From an uncultured Oscillospiraceae bacterium (GTDB lineage: Bacteria > Bacillota > Clostridia > Oscillospirales > Oscillospiraceae), in contig CANRFN010000011.1 of NCBI GenBank assembly GCA_947629915.1, positions 1 through 64,000 of the forward strand: DNA of 64,000 bases, given 5' to 3'. Below are positions 52,875 to 60,999 of the stretch, one piece after another (position 1 is the first letter of the stretch; every line of letters starts with the position of its first letter). Both the position numbers and the translations under genes were made by a program. Under the pieces are notes generated by a model that had not been told where the DNA came from, did no database searches, and was given only the letters and a program-made list of their open reading frames with translations.

Positions 52875-53548
52875 CAGAAACTCATCTCCCATGCCATGTC
52901 CCAGAACCCCTTCTCAAAGCGGGAGCAGGCGATGAAGATCTCCTCGATGTGCTGCAGCTGCGCCTCGGTGTAGTCCCGTGTGAGGTCGTCCAGCATCTGC
53001 TCCATCTCCCGGTTGGCGCTGGCGTACTCTTCCGAGATGTATCCCTGCACCCAGTCCCCGTAGAAGGGGTGATCTGCCGCGGCGGGGTTGGCGGCCGCCA
53101 GCTTTTTCGCCACCACCTCGTAGCTGGTGCCGCAGGACAGGACGGCGGCCAGGATCTCCGCCTCTCCCTCTTCGTACGCCACCCGCAGCATGTACGAGGT
53201 GTACGCCAGGTTGGTGAGGGAGCGGGGTGTGCGGGCGATCTCCTCCTGGGTCACGGCAAACCTGCCCATGTAGCCCCGGTGGATGTCCATCTCCGTGCCG
53301 GTGAGGATGTTCACGTAGTTGGAGAAGAGGGCGGTGGTGGCCGCACTTCTGGCCTTGGCGATACCGATGGCATACACCTTGGCGTATTCCTGGAGGTAGA
53401 GGTAGTCCTGGAGGATGTAGTGGCGGAACTTCTCCCGGGGAAGGGTCCCGTCCTGGATGCCCAGCACAAAGGGGTGCTCATGATAGGAGTCCCACAGCGC
53501 CCGGGTGGCCTCCAGCAGCCGGGCGGTGGTACCCTGTCTCTCACCCAT
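52874..53548 (-). CDS. tenA: Aminopyrimidine aminohydrolase/thiaminase II TenA
   Basis: 224 aa from ATG 53546-53548, all-helical. LWDSYHEHPFVLGIQDGTL, FRHYILQDYLYLQEYAK and the catalytic-Cys segment VLSCGTSYEVV are typical. TenA recovers the HMP pyrimidine from degraded thiamine by hydrolysing aminopyrimidines. It overlaps thiD by 8 bases upstream and thiN downstream. Confidence 0.94.
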   Translation of the reverse strand: MGERQGTTARLLEATRALWDSYHEHPFVLGIQDGTLPREKFRHYILQDYLYLQEYAKVYAIGIAKARSAATTALFSNYVNILTGTEMDIHRGYMGRFAVTQEEIARTPRSLTNLAYTSYMLRVAYEEGEAEILAAVLSCGTSYEVVAKKLAAANPAAADHPFYGDWVQGYISEEYASANREMEQMLDDLTRDYTEAQLQHIEEIFIACSRFEKGFWDMAWEMSF

Positions 53549-54362
53549 GAACGCAGGCCTCCTCTTTGTACACGCCGGTGAGGGCAAAGGCGTGGTTCAT
53601 GGGGCCTCTCCCCTGTCCCAGGTCCAACATGTCCGCCAGGGCGCCGGAGAGGTAGTCCTTGGCCCGCCGGATGGAATCCTCCAGGGAGAACCCCTTGGCC
53701 AGGTTGGCGGCGATGGCGCTGGACAGGGTGCAGCCGGTGCCGTGGGTGTTGGGGTTTTGAATGCGCCTGCCGTAGAACCAGCGGAACTGGCCGGTGGCGG
53801 CGTTGAAGAGCAGGTCGTTGGCATCGTTGATGTTGTGCCCGCCCTTCAGCAGCACAGAGGTGCCAGTCTTCTCCCCGATCGCCTTGGCAGCCCTCTCCAT
53901 GTCCGCCTCCGTGGCGATCTTCTCGCCGGAGAGCACCTCCGCCTCCGGGATGTTGGGGGTGGCCAGATCAGCCAGAGGGATCAGTTTCCCGGCCAGGGCG
54001 GATACGGCGGCGTCCTGCATCAATGCAGAGCCGCTGGTGGACACCATCACCGGATCCACCACAATGTTCCTGGCCCCGTACTGCTGCAGCTTGTCCACGA
54101 TCACCTGGATGAGCTCCGGGGAGGAGACCATGCCGATTTTCACCGCGTCCGGGAAGATGTCCTGGAAGATCATATCCAGCTGCTGGCCCAGAAATGCCGG
54201 CGGCGCCTCGTGGATGCCGGTTACCCCGGTGGTGTTCTGGGCGGTGAGGGCGGTGATCGCGCTCATGGCGAACACGCCGTTCATAGTCATGGTCTTCAGG
54301 TCTGCCTGAATCCCGGCGCCTCCACTGCAGTCGCTGCCCGCAATGGTCAATGCTGTTTTCAT
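53541..54362 (-). CDS. thiD: Hydroxymethylpyrimidine (phosphate) kinase
   Basis: 273 aa, ribokinase fold. Makes HMP-PP from HMP in two steps for coupling by ThiE. ALTIAGSDCSGGAGIQADLKTM at the N-terminus, VDPVMVSTSGS, VLLKGGHN and NTHGTGCTLSSAIAANLA with the catalytic region at the C-terminus are all present. ATG follows AAAGGAGC. Confidence 0.95.
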   Translation of the reverse strand: MKTALTIAGSDCSGGAGIQADLKTMTMNGVFAMSAITALTAQNTTGVTGIHEAPPAFLGQQLDMIFQDIFPDAVKIGMVSSPELIQVIVDKLQQYGARNIVVDPVMVSTSGSALMQDAAVSALAGKLIPLADLATPNIPEAEVLSGEKIATEADMERAAKAIGEKTGTSVLLKGGHNINDANDLLFNAATGQFRWFYGRRIQNPNTHGTGCTLSSAIAANLAKGFSLEDSIRRAKDYLSGALADMLDLGQGRGPMNHAFALTGVYKEEACVHG

Positions 54363-54444
54363 ATTCTGCTCCTTTCCGCATGTTCAGCACTGTTTTGTCC
54401 GCGACAGACAGTGGTGCCCCCAGTCTGCCGCCTGCCGCGGCGCC

Positions 54445-55104
54445 TCAGAGAGACGCCGCGATGGTCCAAAAGGAATCGGTGTGCCGGAAGTCCGGCAGGT
54501 ACACCCGGGAGACGGCCTGCAACGCCGCCTGTCCGGGCTCGTGGGACTCCGCCACCCCCAGCACAGGAAAGCCGTCTCGGGCTGCGGTCTCCGCCGCGTG
54601 TACGGCGTCCTCCGCCACCATGGTCTTGTCCCTCTCGGTGCCCAGCAGGTTCAGGGCGGCCCGGTACACCTCCGGCTGGGTCTTCCCCGCGCCCACCTCC
54701 GCGCAGGTGACGATCCCCACGAAATACCCGTCCAGTCCCAACCGCACCAGGGCCGCCTCCGTAAGGGCCCGGTCTGTGGCGGTGGCCATGGCCATCTGCA
54801 CCCCGGCATCTCTGAGCTCCCTCAGAAATGCCGGCACACCCTCCCGGGCCGGGGCGGTTTTGCGGTAGATGTCCTCCACCGCCCGATGGATCCCGTCCAC
54901 CAGGGCCTCTTTGGACATGGGCACCCCGTACTGGGCAATATAGTACTCCGCCGCCTGCTCCACGGTGAAGGTGCGGAAGTCCCCGTCAATGCCCGGCCGC
55001 GGGGTGTACCCCAAAGAGCGGAGGTAGTCCCCGCCCAATGTGTCCCAGCGGTCCATGGTATCCAGGAGGGTGCCGTCCAGGTCCCAGATCAGCCCCTGAA
55101 TCAC
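54445..55104 (-). CDS. HAD phosphatase in thiamine operon, candidate thiamine-phosphate phosphatase
   Basis: 219 aa, HAD subfamily IA with a C1 helical cap. Motif I GLIWDLDGTLLDTMDRW, motif II MAMATATDRALTEAA, motif III GAGKTQPEVY, motif IV VAEDAVHAAETAARDGF. Beta-phosphoglucomutase-like by overall pattern. Placed between thiE and thiD, with its ATG overlapping the thiE stop. Position and the need to turn ThiE product (thiamine phosphate) into thiamine for ThiN suggest it dephosphorylates thiamine phosphate (inference). Confidence 0.82.
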   Translation of the reverse strand: MIQGLIWDLDGTLLDTMDRWDTLGGDYLRSLGYTPRPGIDGDFRTFTVEQAAEYYIAQYGVPMSKEALVDGIHRAVEDIYRKTAPAREGVPAFLRELRDAGVQMAMATATDRALTEAALVRLGLDGYFVGIVTCAEVGAGKTQPEVYRAALNLLGTERDKTMVAEDAVHAAETAARDGFPVLGVAESHEPGQAALQAVSRVYLPDFRHTDSFWTIAASL

Positions 55105-55742
55105 GGCTCCAGCATCTCCCGGGTGCGGGCCGCCAGGTTGGCCGCGGCGGTCTGGACGTCATTGGCGGCAAAGATGGCGCTGATCACCGCCACGCCCACG
55201 ATGCCGGTGCCCTTTAACTGCATCACATTGTCCGCGGAGATGCCGCCGATGGCGATCACCGGGATGGACACCGCCTCGCAGATGTCCTTCAGGGTCTCAA
55301 AGGAGACCTCGCTGGCGTCTGCCTTGGAGCCGGTGGGGAACACGGCGCCCACCCCCAGGTAGTCCGCGCCCCGGGCCTCGGCACGCCTGGCCTGTTCCAC
55401 GGTGCCGGCGGACACGCCCAGGATCTTGTCCGGACCCAGAAGTGCCCGCACATCCCCGGCCTCCATGTCGCTCTGACCCACATGGACCCCGTCCGCCCCC
55501 ACTTTCAGGGCGATCTCCACGTTGTCGTTCACCACAAAGGGCACCCCCAGCTGCCGGCAGAGGTCCCGGATCTCCACCGCCTCCTGGAAGAAGCCCTCCT
55601 GGTCCAGATTTTTCTCCCGCAGCTGCACAAAGGTGGCGCCGCCGCGGACGGCCTGCTCCACATCGTGGGCCAGGGTTCTCTCCCCCAGCCAGTGCCGGTC
55701 TGTTACCGCATACAGCAGCAGATCTCGCTTATCGCATATCAT
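55101..55742 (-). CDS. thiE: Thiamine-phosphate synthase
   Basis: Joins HMP-PP and thiazole phosphate to thiamine phosphate. 213 aa from ATG at 55742 (AAAGGATG 6 nt ahead), TIM barrel. AVTDRHWLG, TFVQLREKNLDQEGF, VPFVVNDNVEIALKVGADGVHVGQ, GADYLGVGAVFPT and VIAIGGISADNV are typical. It overlaps thiM by 14 bases and the HAD gene by 4. Confidence 0.95.
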   Translation of the reverse strand: MICDKRDLLLYAVTDRHWLGERTLAHDVEQAVRGGATFVQLREKNLDQEGFFQEAVEIRDLCRQLGVPFVVNDNVEIALKVGADGVHVGQSDMEAGDVRALLGPDKILGVSAGTVEQARRAEARGADYLGVGAVFPTGSKADASEVSFETLKDICEAVSIPVIAIGGISADNVMQLKGTGIVGVAVISAIFAANDVQTAAANLAARTREMLEP

Positions 55743-56550
55743 ACTTTGCATCCTTTCTCAGTGTCTCGCCGTCCATGTTGTATACGGCATCGATGATCCG
55801 GTTCCGATAGCTGGCATTGCCCTCGCCGGGCTGCAGGGCGGCATACCCGATCTCCCCGGCAAGGCCCATCATGCTCACCGCCGCGGCCACCGCCTCGCAG
55901 GCGTTGTCCCGGTTGGCGGAGAGGTATGCCGTAGCGATGCCGCTGAGCATACAACCGGTGCCGGTGATGCGGCCCATCTCCGGCCGGCCGTTGCGGATCA
56001 CGTAGCACTGTTTCCCGTCTGAGACCAGGTCTATGGCGCCGGTGATGGCCACGATGCACCCCGCATGTGCGGCAAAGTCCTTGGCAAACTGTACCATCTC
56101 GCTCAGGTTGTCCTCGGTTACCGCATCTGCGGCATCGGCGTCCACGCCTCTGGTGCTGCTGCTGTCCACGGCTAGGGCCTTGATCTCCGAGATGTTGCCC
56201 CGGATCACATCGGGGTGGCACTGGGCCATCAGCTCCACCGCCGTCTTGGTGCGCAGCCGGCTGGCGCCGGCGCCCACGGGATCCAGGAGAATGGGGTGTC
56301 CCAATGCTCTGGCCTTGCCCCCGGCCAGCTTCATGCCCTGGATGGTCTGGGCGTTCAGGGTGCCGATGTTGATGTTGAGGCCGCTGCAGATGGCGGTGAT
56401 GTCCATCACGTCCTCCGGCTCATCGGACATGATGGGGCGACCCCCGCAGGCCAGGATGGCGTTGGCCACATCGTTCACCGTGACGTAGTTGGTGATGTTG
56501 TGCACCAGGGGGACGGAGGCGCGGACGTGCTCCAGGCAGGTATCGAACAT
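55729..56550 (-). CDS. thiM: Hydroxyethylthiazole kinase
   Basis: Salvages the thiazole moiety by phosphorylation. 273 aa from ATG 56548-56550 (AAAGAAGGAT ahead). VPLVHNITNYVTVNDVANAILACGG, ILLDPVGAGASRLR, VIRGNISEIKAL and the catalytic GRITGTGCMLSGI are clear. First gene of the operon behind the TPP riboswitch. Confidence 0.95.
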   Translation of the reverse strand: MFDTCLEHVRASVPLVHNITNYVTVNDVANAILACGGRPIMSDEPEDVMDITAICSGLNINIGTLNAQTIQGMKLAGGKARALGHPILLDPVGAGASRLRTKTAVELMAQCHPDVIRGNISEIKALAVDSSSTRGVDADAADAVTEDNLSEMVQFAKDFAAHAGCIVAITGAIDLVSDGKQCYVIRNGRPEMGRITGTGCMLSGIATAYLSANRDNACEAVAAAVSMMGLAGEIGYAALQPGEGNASYRNRIIDAVYNMDGETLRKDAKYDMR

Positions 56551-56601
56551 ACAGATCCTTCTTTCCGAGAGAGTGAGACAACGGAATTGCCGGATACACA
56601 C

Positions 56602-56631
56602 AAAGAGAGGCCGCCTTTGGGGCGGCCTCTC
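56602..56631 (-). terminator. Riboswitch-controlled terminator
   Basis: 11-bp stem GAGAGGCCGCC / GGCGGCCTCTC with a 5-nt loop followed by TTTGTG on the minus strand, between the TPP aptamer and thiM. Confidence 0.85.
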
Positions 56632-56661
56632 GGTTCATCCATGCAGCAAGTGCTGTCTGAA

Positions 56662-56752
56662 TCCTGTTCCTACGTTGGCATTACCCACATCAGGTGAAAT
56701 ACGGTCGAGGGTTGGCCCTCCTCTCAGCCCGGCACACGAGCTCCCGCCAGTT
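56662..56752 (-). promoter_or_regulatory. TPP riboswitch aptamer
   Basis: On the minus strand: GTGCCGGGCTGAGAGGAGGG, then ACCGTATTTCACCTGATGTG, then GGTAATGCCAACGTAGGAA. CTGAGA, ACCTGAT and GGTAATGCCAACGTAGGAA are the conserved TPP-binding segments. Paired with the terminator at 56602-56631 it turns off the thi operon when TPP is high. Confidence 0.95.
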
Positions 56753-56768
56753 CAGTTGTCTGGGGGAA

Positions 56769-56797
56769 AGTATAGCCCTGCGGCATGGAAAATGCAA
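56769..56797 (-). promoter_or_regulatory. Promoter of thi operon
   Basis: TTGCAT, 17-nt spacer, TATACT on the minus strand, 17 bases ahead of the TPP aptamer. Confidence 0.8.
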
Positions 56798-56799
56798 GG

Positions 56800-57154
56800 G
56801 GAAAATGCAGAGGCTCGTCCAGCGATTGCAAGGGTGGCAGGACATACACATCAAGATTTTGGAAAAGCCGAAGAAGGTCTCAAAAGTCCTCCTTTAACAG
56901 TCACAGCATTCTCTTCTCGGAGATGTATTGCACAATGCACCATACATATCGTTGAGGGGATAGCAGGATACAATGATCCCCATTGCATCAGTTGGCACGC
57001 CAGACAACTGGACATCGTGAGAGTTCCGCCTGTCTGGTGTGCCTTTCCATGCGTGCACCCCGCAGAGGCCACACGAAGAAGCCATTCTCTCTCGTTGTGC
57101 GTATTGCACAGGAAGAATCCTTTTTAAAAGTGGAAAGTCAGTACTCCTGCATAG
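56800..57154 (+). other. Intergenic stretch, nothing recognised
   Basis: About 350 bases of lower G+C between the thi promoter and the promoter at 57155. No gene, repeat, RNA or terminator is evident. Confidence 0.4.
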
Positions 57155-57182
57155 TTGAAGTTTTGTCAGAGTTCTATATAAT
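57155..57182 (+). promoter_or_regulatory. Promoter of coiled-coil protein gene
   Basis: TTGAAG, 16-nt spacer, TATAAT; the leader to the start codon would be ~160 nt. Confidence 0.7.
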
Positions 57183-57346
57183 AAACAAAACATCGTACGG
57201 TTAATCGAATTCTCCAGACTGTTCCGGTACAAAGTGGATATGACGTGAAAAATGCCAACGCACCCGGGTGGCAAGGATCTGGTACTGATTTGCCAATTTT
57301 ATATAACATTTTAGTCGTTTTATGGCACAAGAAAGGACGGGCTTAT

Positions 57347-57754
57347 ATGGCCATTCTTTATCAGCGCAACAAGAAAAACGGTGTAACATACGTGTTCGAT
57401 GCACAAAGTTACTATGTGCCAAGTTTGCATCAAAGCCGGAAGAAAAAGCGGCTGATCGGAAAGCTCGACCCCATTTCAGGCGAGGTGATTCCCACTGGGC
57501 CAAGGGGACGCCCTAGGAAAAAGCCGCTTGCACCCGCTGAGGCACAGGAGGCACAGGAGGCCCCGGAAGCCCAGAGAGAGCCCGAACGGTCTGCACTTGA
57601 AGCGGCAAAGCTGAAATTGGCAGAATGCGCACAGACAATAGATCAATTGAACAAAACTGTTTCTGATCTAAGAGCAGAGAACGCAGAGCAGAAGAGAACA
57701 ATTTCGGACTTATCATCAAAAATTGAAAGAATTCAAAGGATCCTCAACGGATAG
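57347..57754 (+). CDS. Small IS-associated protein with C-terminal coiled coil
   Basis: 135 aa from ATG 57347 (GAAAGGA, 9-nt spacing). Residues 1-60 (LYQRNKKNGVTYVFDAQSYY, then KRLIGKLDPISGEVIPTGPRGRPRKK) match the N-terminal domain found on IS1634-like transposases and on small proteins beside them. A Glu/Ala/Pro-rich hinge (~62-85) leads to a heptad-like coiled coil (~86-134; LKLAECAQTIDQLNKTVSDL). No transposase follows it. The G+C content is lower than around it, a sign of transfer. Confidence 0.65.
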   Translation: MAILYQRNKKNGVTYVFDAQSYYVPSLHQSRKKKRLIGKLDPISGEVIPTGPRGRPRKKPLAPAEAQEAQEAPEAQREPERSALEAAKLKLAECAQTIDQLNKTVSDLRAENAEQKRTISDLSSKIERIQRILNG

Positions 57755-57828
57755 ATTTTGAATTCTAAAATTCGTATTGCGCTGAGATGAATTCTGCTGG
57801 CAAGCGATCCAGACCAGGAGAGCTTCTC

Positions 57829-58803
57829 TCAGACGTTGCCCACGATCTCATCGAAATGCCTGTACTTCTCCATCTCCCTCTGGATGAAAGCGGCGTTGTC
57901 CGGGTCGGTGAGTTTCGGCACGCAGATCTTCACCATGTTCTGGATCTCGTAATAGTGCTCGTAGATACCGTTCACGGTGCTGCGGGCCCGGTTCTTCTCC
58001 GCCTCACTCCAGGTGACGGTAAACTTGCCATCTTTGTACGCCATCTTCCCCCAGATGCCGCAGATGGGGCACTCCACATCCTCGGTGCCGTTGAAGTTCA
58101 ACATCCGGCAGTGGCACACCGGGCACACGCCATCGTCCGGATCCCCGGCCCAGGTGTCCACCTGATCGTAAGGCTTGCCGATGGCGTTGGCCACCGCGGT
58201 GCCCAGGGAGGCGCAGCGGCGCATGAGATCCCGGTCCAGGATGGGACTGCCGGTGTTTCCCTGGTCGTAGGCGTCCACATGGCCCACGCACTTCTGGAGG
58301 AAGGAGAAGTCGAAGAGGTGGAGCATGGGCAGGCCCAGGGCCACCCAGTTGCGGGTGTTGGCGCCGCCCACGGAGATGTACGCGGAGTACCGGTCCTTGC
58401 TGTATCGGGAATCCAGCAGCGGCTTGCCCTCGGCGGCCCGCTGCTTGTTGGTCTCCACTACCACGGCGCGGTCGTGGGAGGGGCACAGCCGGTCCAGGAA
58501 GTTCTTGAACTGGCCCACGATGCCCACGGCGTACACCGGCGCCGCGATGATGACGCCATCGCAGTCGTAGTAGGCCTCCTCCAGGATGTGGTAGTCGTCC
58601 TGCAGGCAGCAGTGGATCTCCGTGTCCCCCCGGTCCCGGCAGCGGGAGCAGTAGTCGCAGGCGTGGCAGTGGTCGATGCGCAGGGCCATGGTGTTGATGA
58701 ACTGCACATCGGCGCCGGCCTCTTTCGCGGCAAACAGCGCCTCCTTCACCATGATGTCGCAGCGCTCGTTGCGCCGGCCGAACGAGATGCCCAGAATCTT
58801 CAC
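57829..58803 (-). CDS. Flavodoxin-like reductase with C-terminal zinc-ribbon/rubredoxin-like domain
   Basis: 324 aa from GTG 58801-58803 (AGAGGGGA ahead). The N-terminal flavodoxin-fold part has ILGISFGRRNERCDIMVK, a cysteine cluster HCHACDYCSRCRDRGD, and APVYAVGIVGQFKNFLDRLCP. A C-terminal module has CPVCHCRM and VECPICGIWGKM, four cysteines in two CxxC pairs, able to bind zinc or iron. A role in electron transfer or quinone/nitro reduction is plausible; the substrate is unknown. Confidence 0.82.
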   Translation of the reverse strand: MKILGISFGRRNERCDIMVKEALFAAKEAGADVQFINTMALRIDHCHACDYCSRCRDRGDTEIHCCLQDDYHILEEAYYDCDGVIIAAPVYAVGIVGQFKNFLDRLCPSHDRAVVVETNKQRAAEGKPLLDSRYSKDRYSAYISVGGANTRNWVALGLPMLHLFDFSFLQKCVGHVDAYDQGNTGSPILDRDLMRRCASLGTAVANAIGKPYDQVDTWAGDPDDGVCPVCHCRMLNFNGTEDVECPICGIWGKMAYKDGKFTVTWSEAEKNRARSTVNGIYEHYYEIQNMVKICVPKLTDPDNAAFIQREMEKYRHFDEIVGNV

Positions 58804-59001
58804 AGTCAATTCCCCTCTCAGATACGGTTTGGTTTGCACGCCTTGCACTGCGGCGTGCATCGCTGCCAAAGATTATCACACAAAGCGGGGATTTGGCAAC
58901 CTATATTTGCATTTCCCTGTCCGCAAGGGGGTCCGCCGGCGATGGAATATTACCCTACCCCTCTGGACAGGCGGACTTCGATGTGCTATGATATCAAAAA
59001 G

Positions 59002-59017
59002 CTGAATTATAATTCAG
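59002..59017. promoter_or_regulatory. 16-bp palindrome upstream of ATPase gene
   Basis: CTGAATTATAATTCAG, a perfect palindrome with a TATAAT-like centre, 64 bases ahead of the ATPase start. Possible operator. Confidence 0.4.
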
Positions 59018-59081
59018 TAAATCATACTTTACTATCCTTCTATTCAGTTTTTTGATCCAGCAAATTCAGGGGGCGATTTCC

Positions 59082-60488
59082 GTGCTACGCGGCCGCACAA
59101 CAGAACTGGAACAGCTGAACGCTCGCTATGCATCCGGCACCTCTGCGTGTCTCGTGCTGTATGGCTGCATGCGGGTGGGCAAGACAACCTTGATCCGGAC
59201 ATTTCTCCAGGACAAGCCGGCCATTTTCTTCTCCGCCGTCTCAGGCACTGCTCTGGCCAATCTCAGGGCCCTCTCCCAGGCGATCTACGCCTTCCAGTCT
59301 CCAACCTCCGTGCATACCCCGTTCTACCATCGCCTGGACGATGCCCTCTCCGCGATCACCTCTCTGGCCCAATCTCAGCGCCTGATCCTGGTGATAGACA
59401 ACCTCTCGTACCTGGTAGACGCCGAACCGGACGTTCTCTCCAAGCTGCAGCAGCGCATGGACGGACCCTGGGGCGCGGCAAAGCTGTTTCTGTTCCTCTG
59501 TAGTTCGTCCCGGCGCTTTGTAGAGCGGGATGTGCTGGACCCCAGCAGTCCGCTGGCAGGACACGCCGAACCGATGCAACTTCTACCCCTGCCATACCGG
59601 GAGGCCGCCCGCTGGTACCCAGACCGGTCTCCCGCGGAGAACGCCCTGCTCTACGGCGTCACCGGCGGCATCCCCCGCTACCTCACCGAGCTGCAGGGAC
59701 AGAACAGCATCCGGGATACGCTGCTGGAGCACCTCTTCGATCCCGCCTCGTACCTCTTTGCCGAGCCGGAGCGGCTGCTGCGGCAGGAGCTCCGGGACCT
59801 CGCCGTATACAACGCCGTGCTCACGGCCATGGCAGGCGGCGCGGAACGCCTCCAGGAGATCGCAGCGCAGACCGGCACAGACACCGCCGCCTGCGTCAAG
59901 TACATCGATGTGCTCACCGCCATGGGGATTGCGGAGAAGCTGCACCCGCTCCCCCGGGAGAGCCGCCGGAAGACCCGCTACGCCATCGAAGACCACTTCT
60001 TCCGGTTCTGGTACCGCTTTATCCCGGGCAATTTGCAGCGCATCGCGGCAGGCACATTGGAACAGCTCTATCCCAGCGCAGTGGAGCAGCACCTGGAGGC
60101 GTTCATGGCCCCCGTCTTTCAGGACCTCTGCAGGCAGTACCTCATGCACGACCCACAAGATCTCCCCTTCCCCATCCAGGAGATCGGCAGCTGGTGGGGC
60201 AGGGACCCCAAGAGCAAACAGGACGTCCGCATCGACATTGTGGCCAGAGGTCCGAAATCACAAAACCAGAGGCAGGAATACCTCTTTGCCAGCTGCCGGT
60301 ATACGGACACCCCGATGGACACAGAGGATCTGTATCAGCTCCGGTCTCACGCCGCCCTCCTTGCGGACTATAACCACACCTGCCGCTTCTACCTCTTCTC
60401 CAAAGCCGGTTTCACCGGTGCGCTCCTGGAACAGCAGCGTCTGGGAGAGGTCCGGCTGGTCTCTCTGGAAGAAATGTACCAGTTTTAA
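59082..60488 (+). CDS. Solitary ATPase, archaeal-type with DUF234-like C-terminus
   Basis: 468 aa from GTG 59082 (AGGGGG 9 nt ahead). Walker A is VLYGCMRVGKTTLIR (~26-40), Walker B LILVIDNLSYLV, then a winged-helix part (YNAVLTAMAGGAERLQEIAAQTG). The DUF234 segment is IEDHFFRFWYRFIPGN, with EIGSWWGRDPK and RIDIVARG behind. The expected E-x-K of the PD-(D/E)XK fold is replaced (LFASCRYTDTPMD instead of a GECKW-like motif), so the nuclease site looks dead. Function in bacteria is unknown. Confidence 0.85.
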   Translation: MLRGRTTELEQLNARYASGTSACLVLYGCMRVGKTTLIRTFLQDKPAIFFSAVSGTALANLRALSQAIYAFQSPTSVHTPFYHRLDDALSAITSLAQSQRLILVIDNLSYLVDAEPDVLSKLQQRMDGPWGAAKLFLFLCSSSRRFVERDVLDPSSPLAGHAEPMQLLPLPYREAARWYPDRSPAENALLYGVTGGIPRYLTELQGQNSIRDTLLEHLFDPASYLFAEPERLLRQELRDLAVYNAVLTAMAGGAERLQEIAAQTGTDTAACVKYIDVLTAMGIAEKLHPLPRESRRKTRYAIEDHFFRFWYRFIPGNLQRIAAGTLEQLYPSAVEQHLEAFMAPVFQDLCRQYLMHDPQDLPFPIQEIGSWWGRDPKSKQDVRIDIVARGPKSQNQRQEYLFASCRYTDTPMDTEDLYQLRSHAALLADYNHTCRFYLFSKAGFTGALLEQQRLGEVRLVSLEEMYQF

Positions 60489-60564
60489 TCCCATCTGTGC
60501 CAAAAGCTGCACTTTTTCTTCCTGTTTATTGCACATTTCCCATTATTTGTGCACGTTCAAGCTC

Positions 60565-60593
60565 TTTACTTTATGCACGCCTCAGTGTATAAT
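60565..60593 (+). promoter_or_regulatory. Promoter of hydrogenase maturation operon
   Basis: TTTACT, 17-nt spacer, TATAAT. Transcription would start near 60600, giving a ~130-nt leader. Confidence 0.75.
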
Positions 60594-60680
60594 ACGCCCG
60601 TTCCTGACGCCAAAGGCGGCCGCCTGCGGGAAAGGTGCGGTAAGCTCACATGATATCCCTGCCCTGTTGGGCGGGTGCTG
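60594..60680 (+). other. Structured leader of unknown class upstream of hyd operon
   Basis: G+C-rich leader between the promoter and a terminator, with possible short stems (GGCGG/CCGCC at 60616-60624; GCCC/GGGC at 60661-60672; CGCCC at 60595 with GGGCG at 60669). It matches none of the riboswitch consensus sequences I know (TPP, FMN, SAM, cobalamin, THF, glycine, c-di-GMP, fluoride, ZTP). Confidence 0.5.
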
Positions 60681-60711
60681 TGCCGTGCCTGTCAGGCACG
60701 GCATTTTTGTT
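60681..60711 (+). terminator. Terminator/attenuator ahead of hyd operon
   Basis: 10-bp perfect stem TGCCGTGCCT / AGGCACGGCA with a 3-nt loop followed by TTTTTGTTTT, located before the ribosome-binding site of the first gene. It must be overcome for expression. Confidence 0.85.
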
Positions 60712-60729
60712 TTGTAGGAGGTAAATCCC

Positions 60730-60999
60730 ATGGAGACCAGAGTCGCAGTGATGAGCATCATCGTGGAAAACGGGGACTCCGTAGAGCCCCTGAACAGCCT
60801 GCTGCACCAGTATCGGGACGTGATCATCGGCCGGATGGGCATTCCGTACCGGGAGCGGGGCATCAGCATCATCAGCATCGCCCTGGATGCCCCCCAGGAC
60901 GCCATCTCCACCCTGGCCGGCCGCATCGGCAACCTGCCGGGAGTCAGCGTAAAGACAGCCCTGTCTACCATTCGACACCGTGAAGAGAACCCCTCCTGA
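60730..60999 (+). CDS. TM1266-family iron-only hydrogenase system regulator
   Basis: An 89-aa ACT-like/NikR C-terminal-like domain protein. VAVMSIIVENGDSVEPLNSLLHQYRDVIIGRMGIPYRERGISIISIAL is the family pattern, with the usual ending in a Leu/Gly-rich beta-alpha repeat. These proteins are encoded next to hydE, hydF or hydG in Clostridia and Thermotoga; a regulatory role is presumed from position. ATG follows GGAGG. It overlaps hydE by 20 bases. Confidence 0.88.
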   Translation: METRVAVMSIIVENGDSVEPLNSLLHQYRDVIIGRMGIPYRERGISIISIALDAPQDAISTLAGRIGNLPGVSVKTALSTIRHREENPS

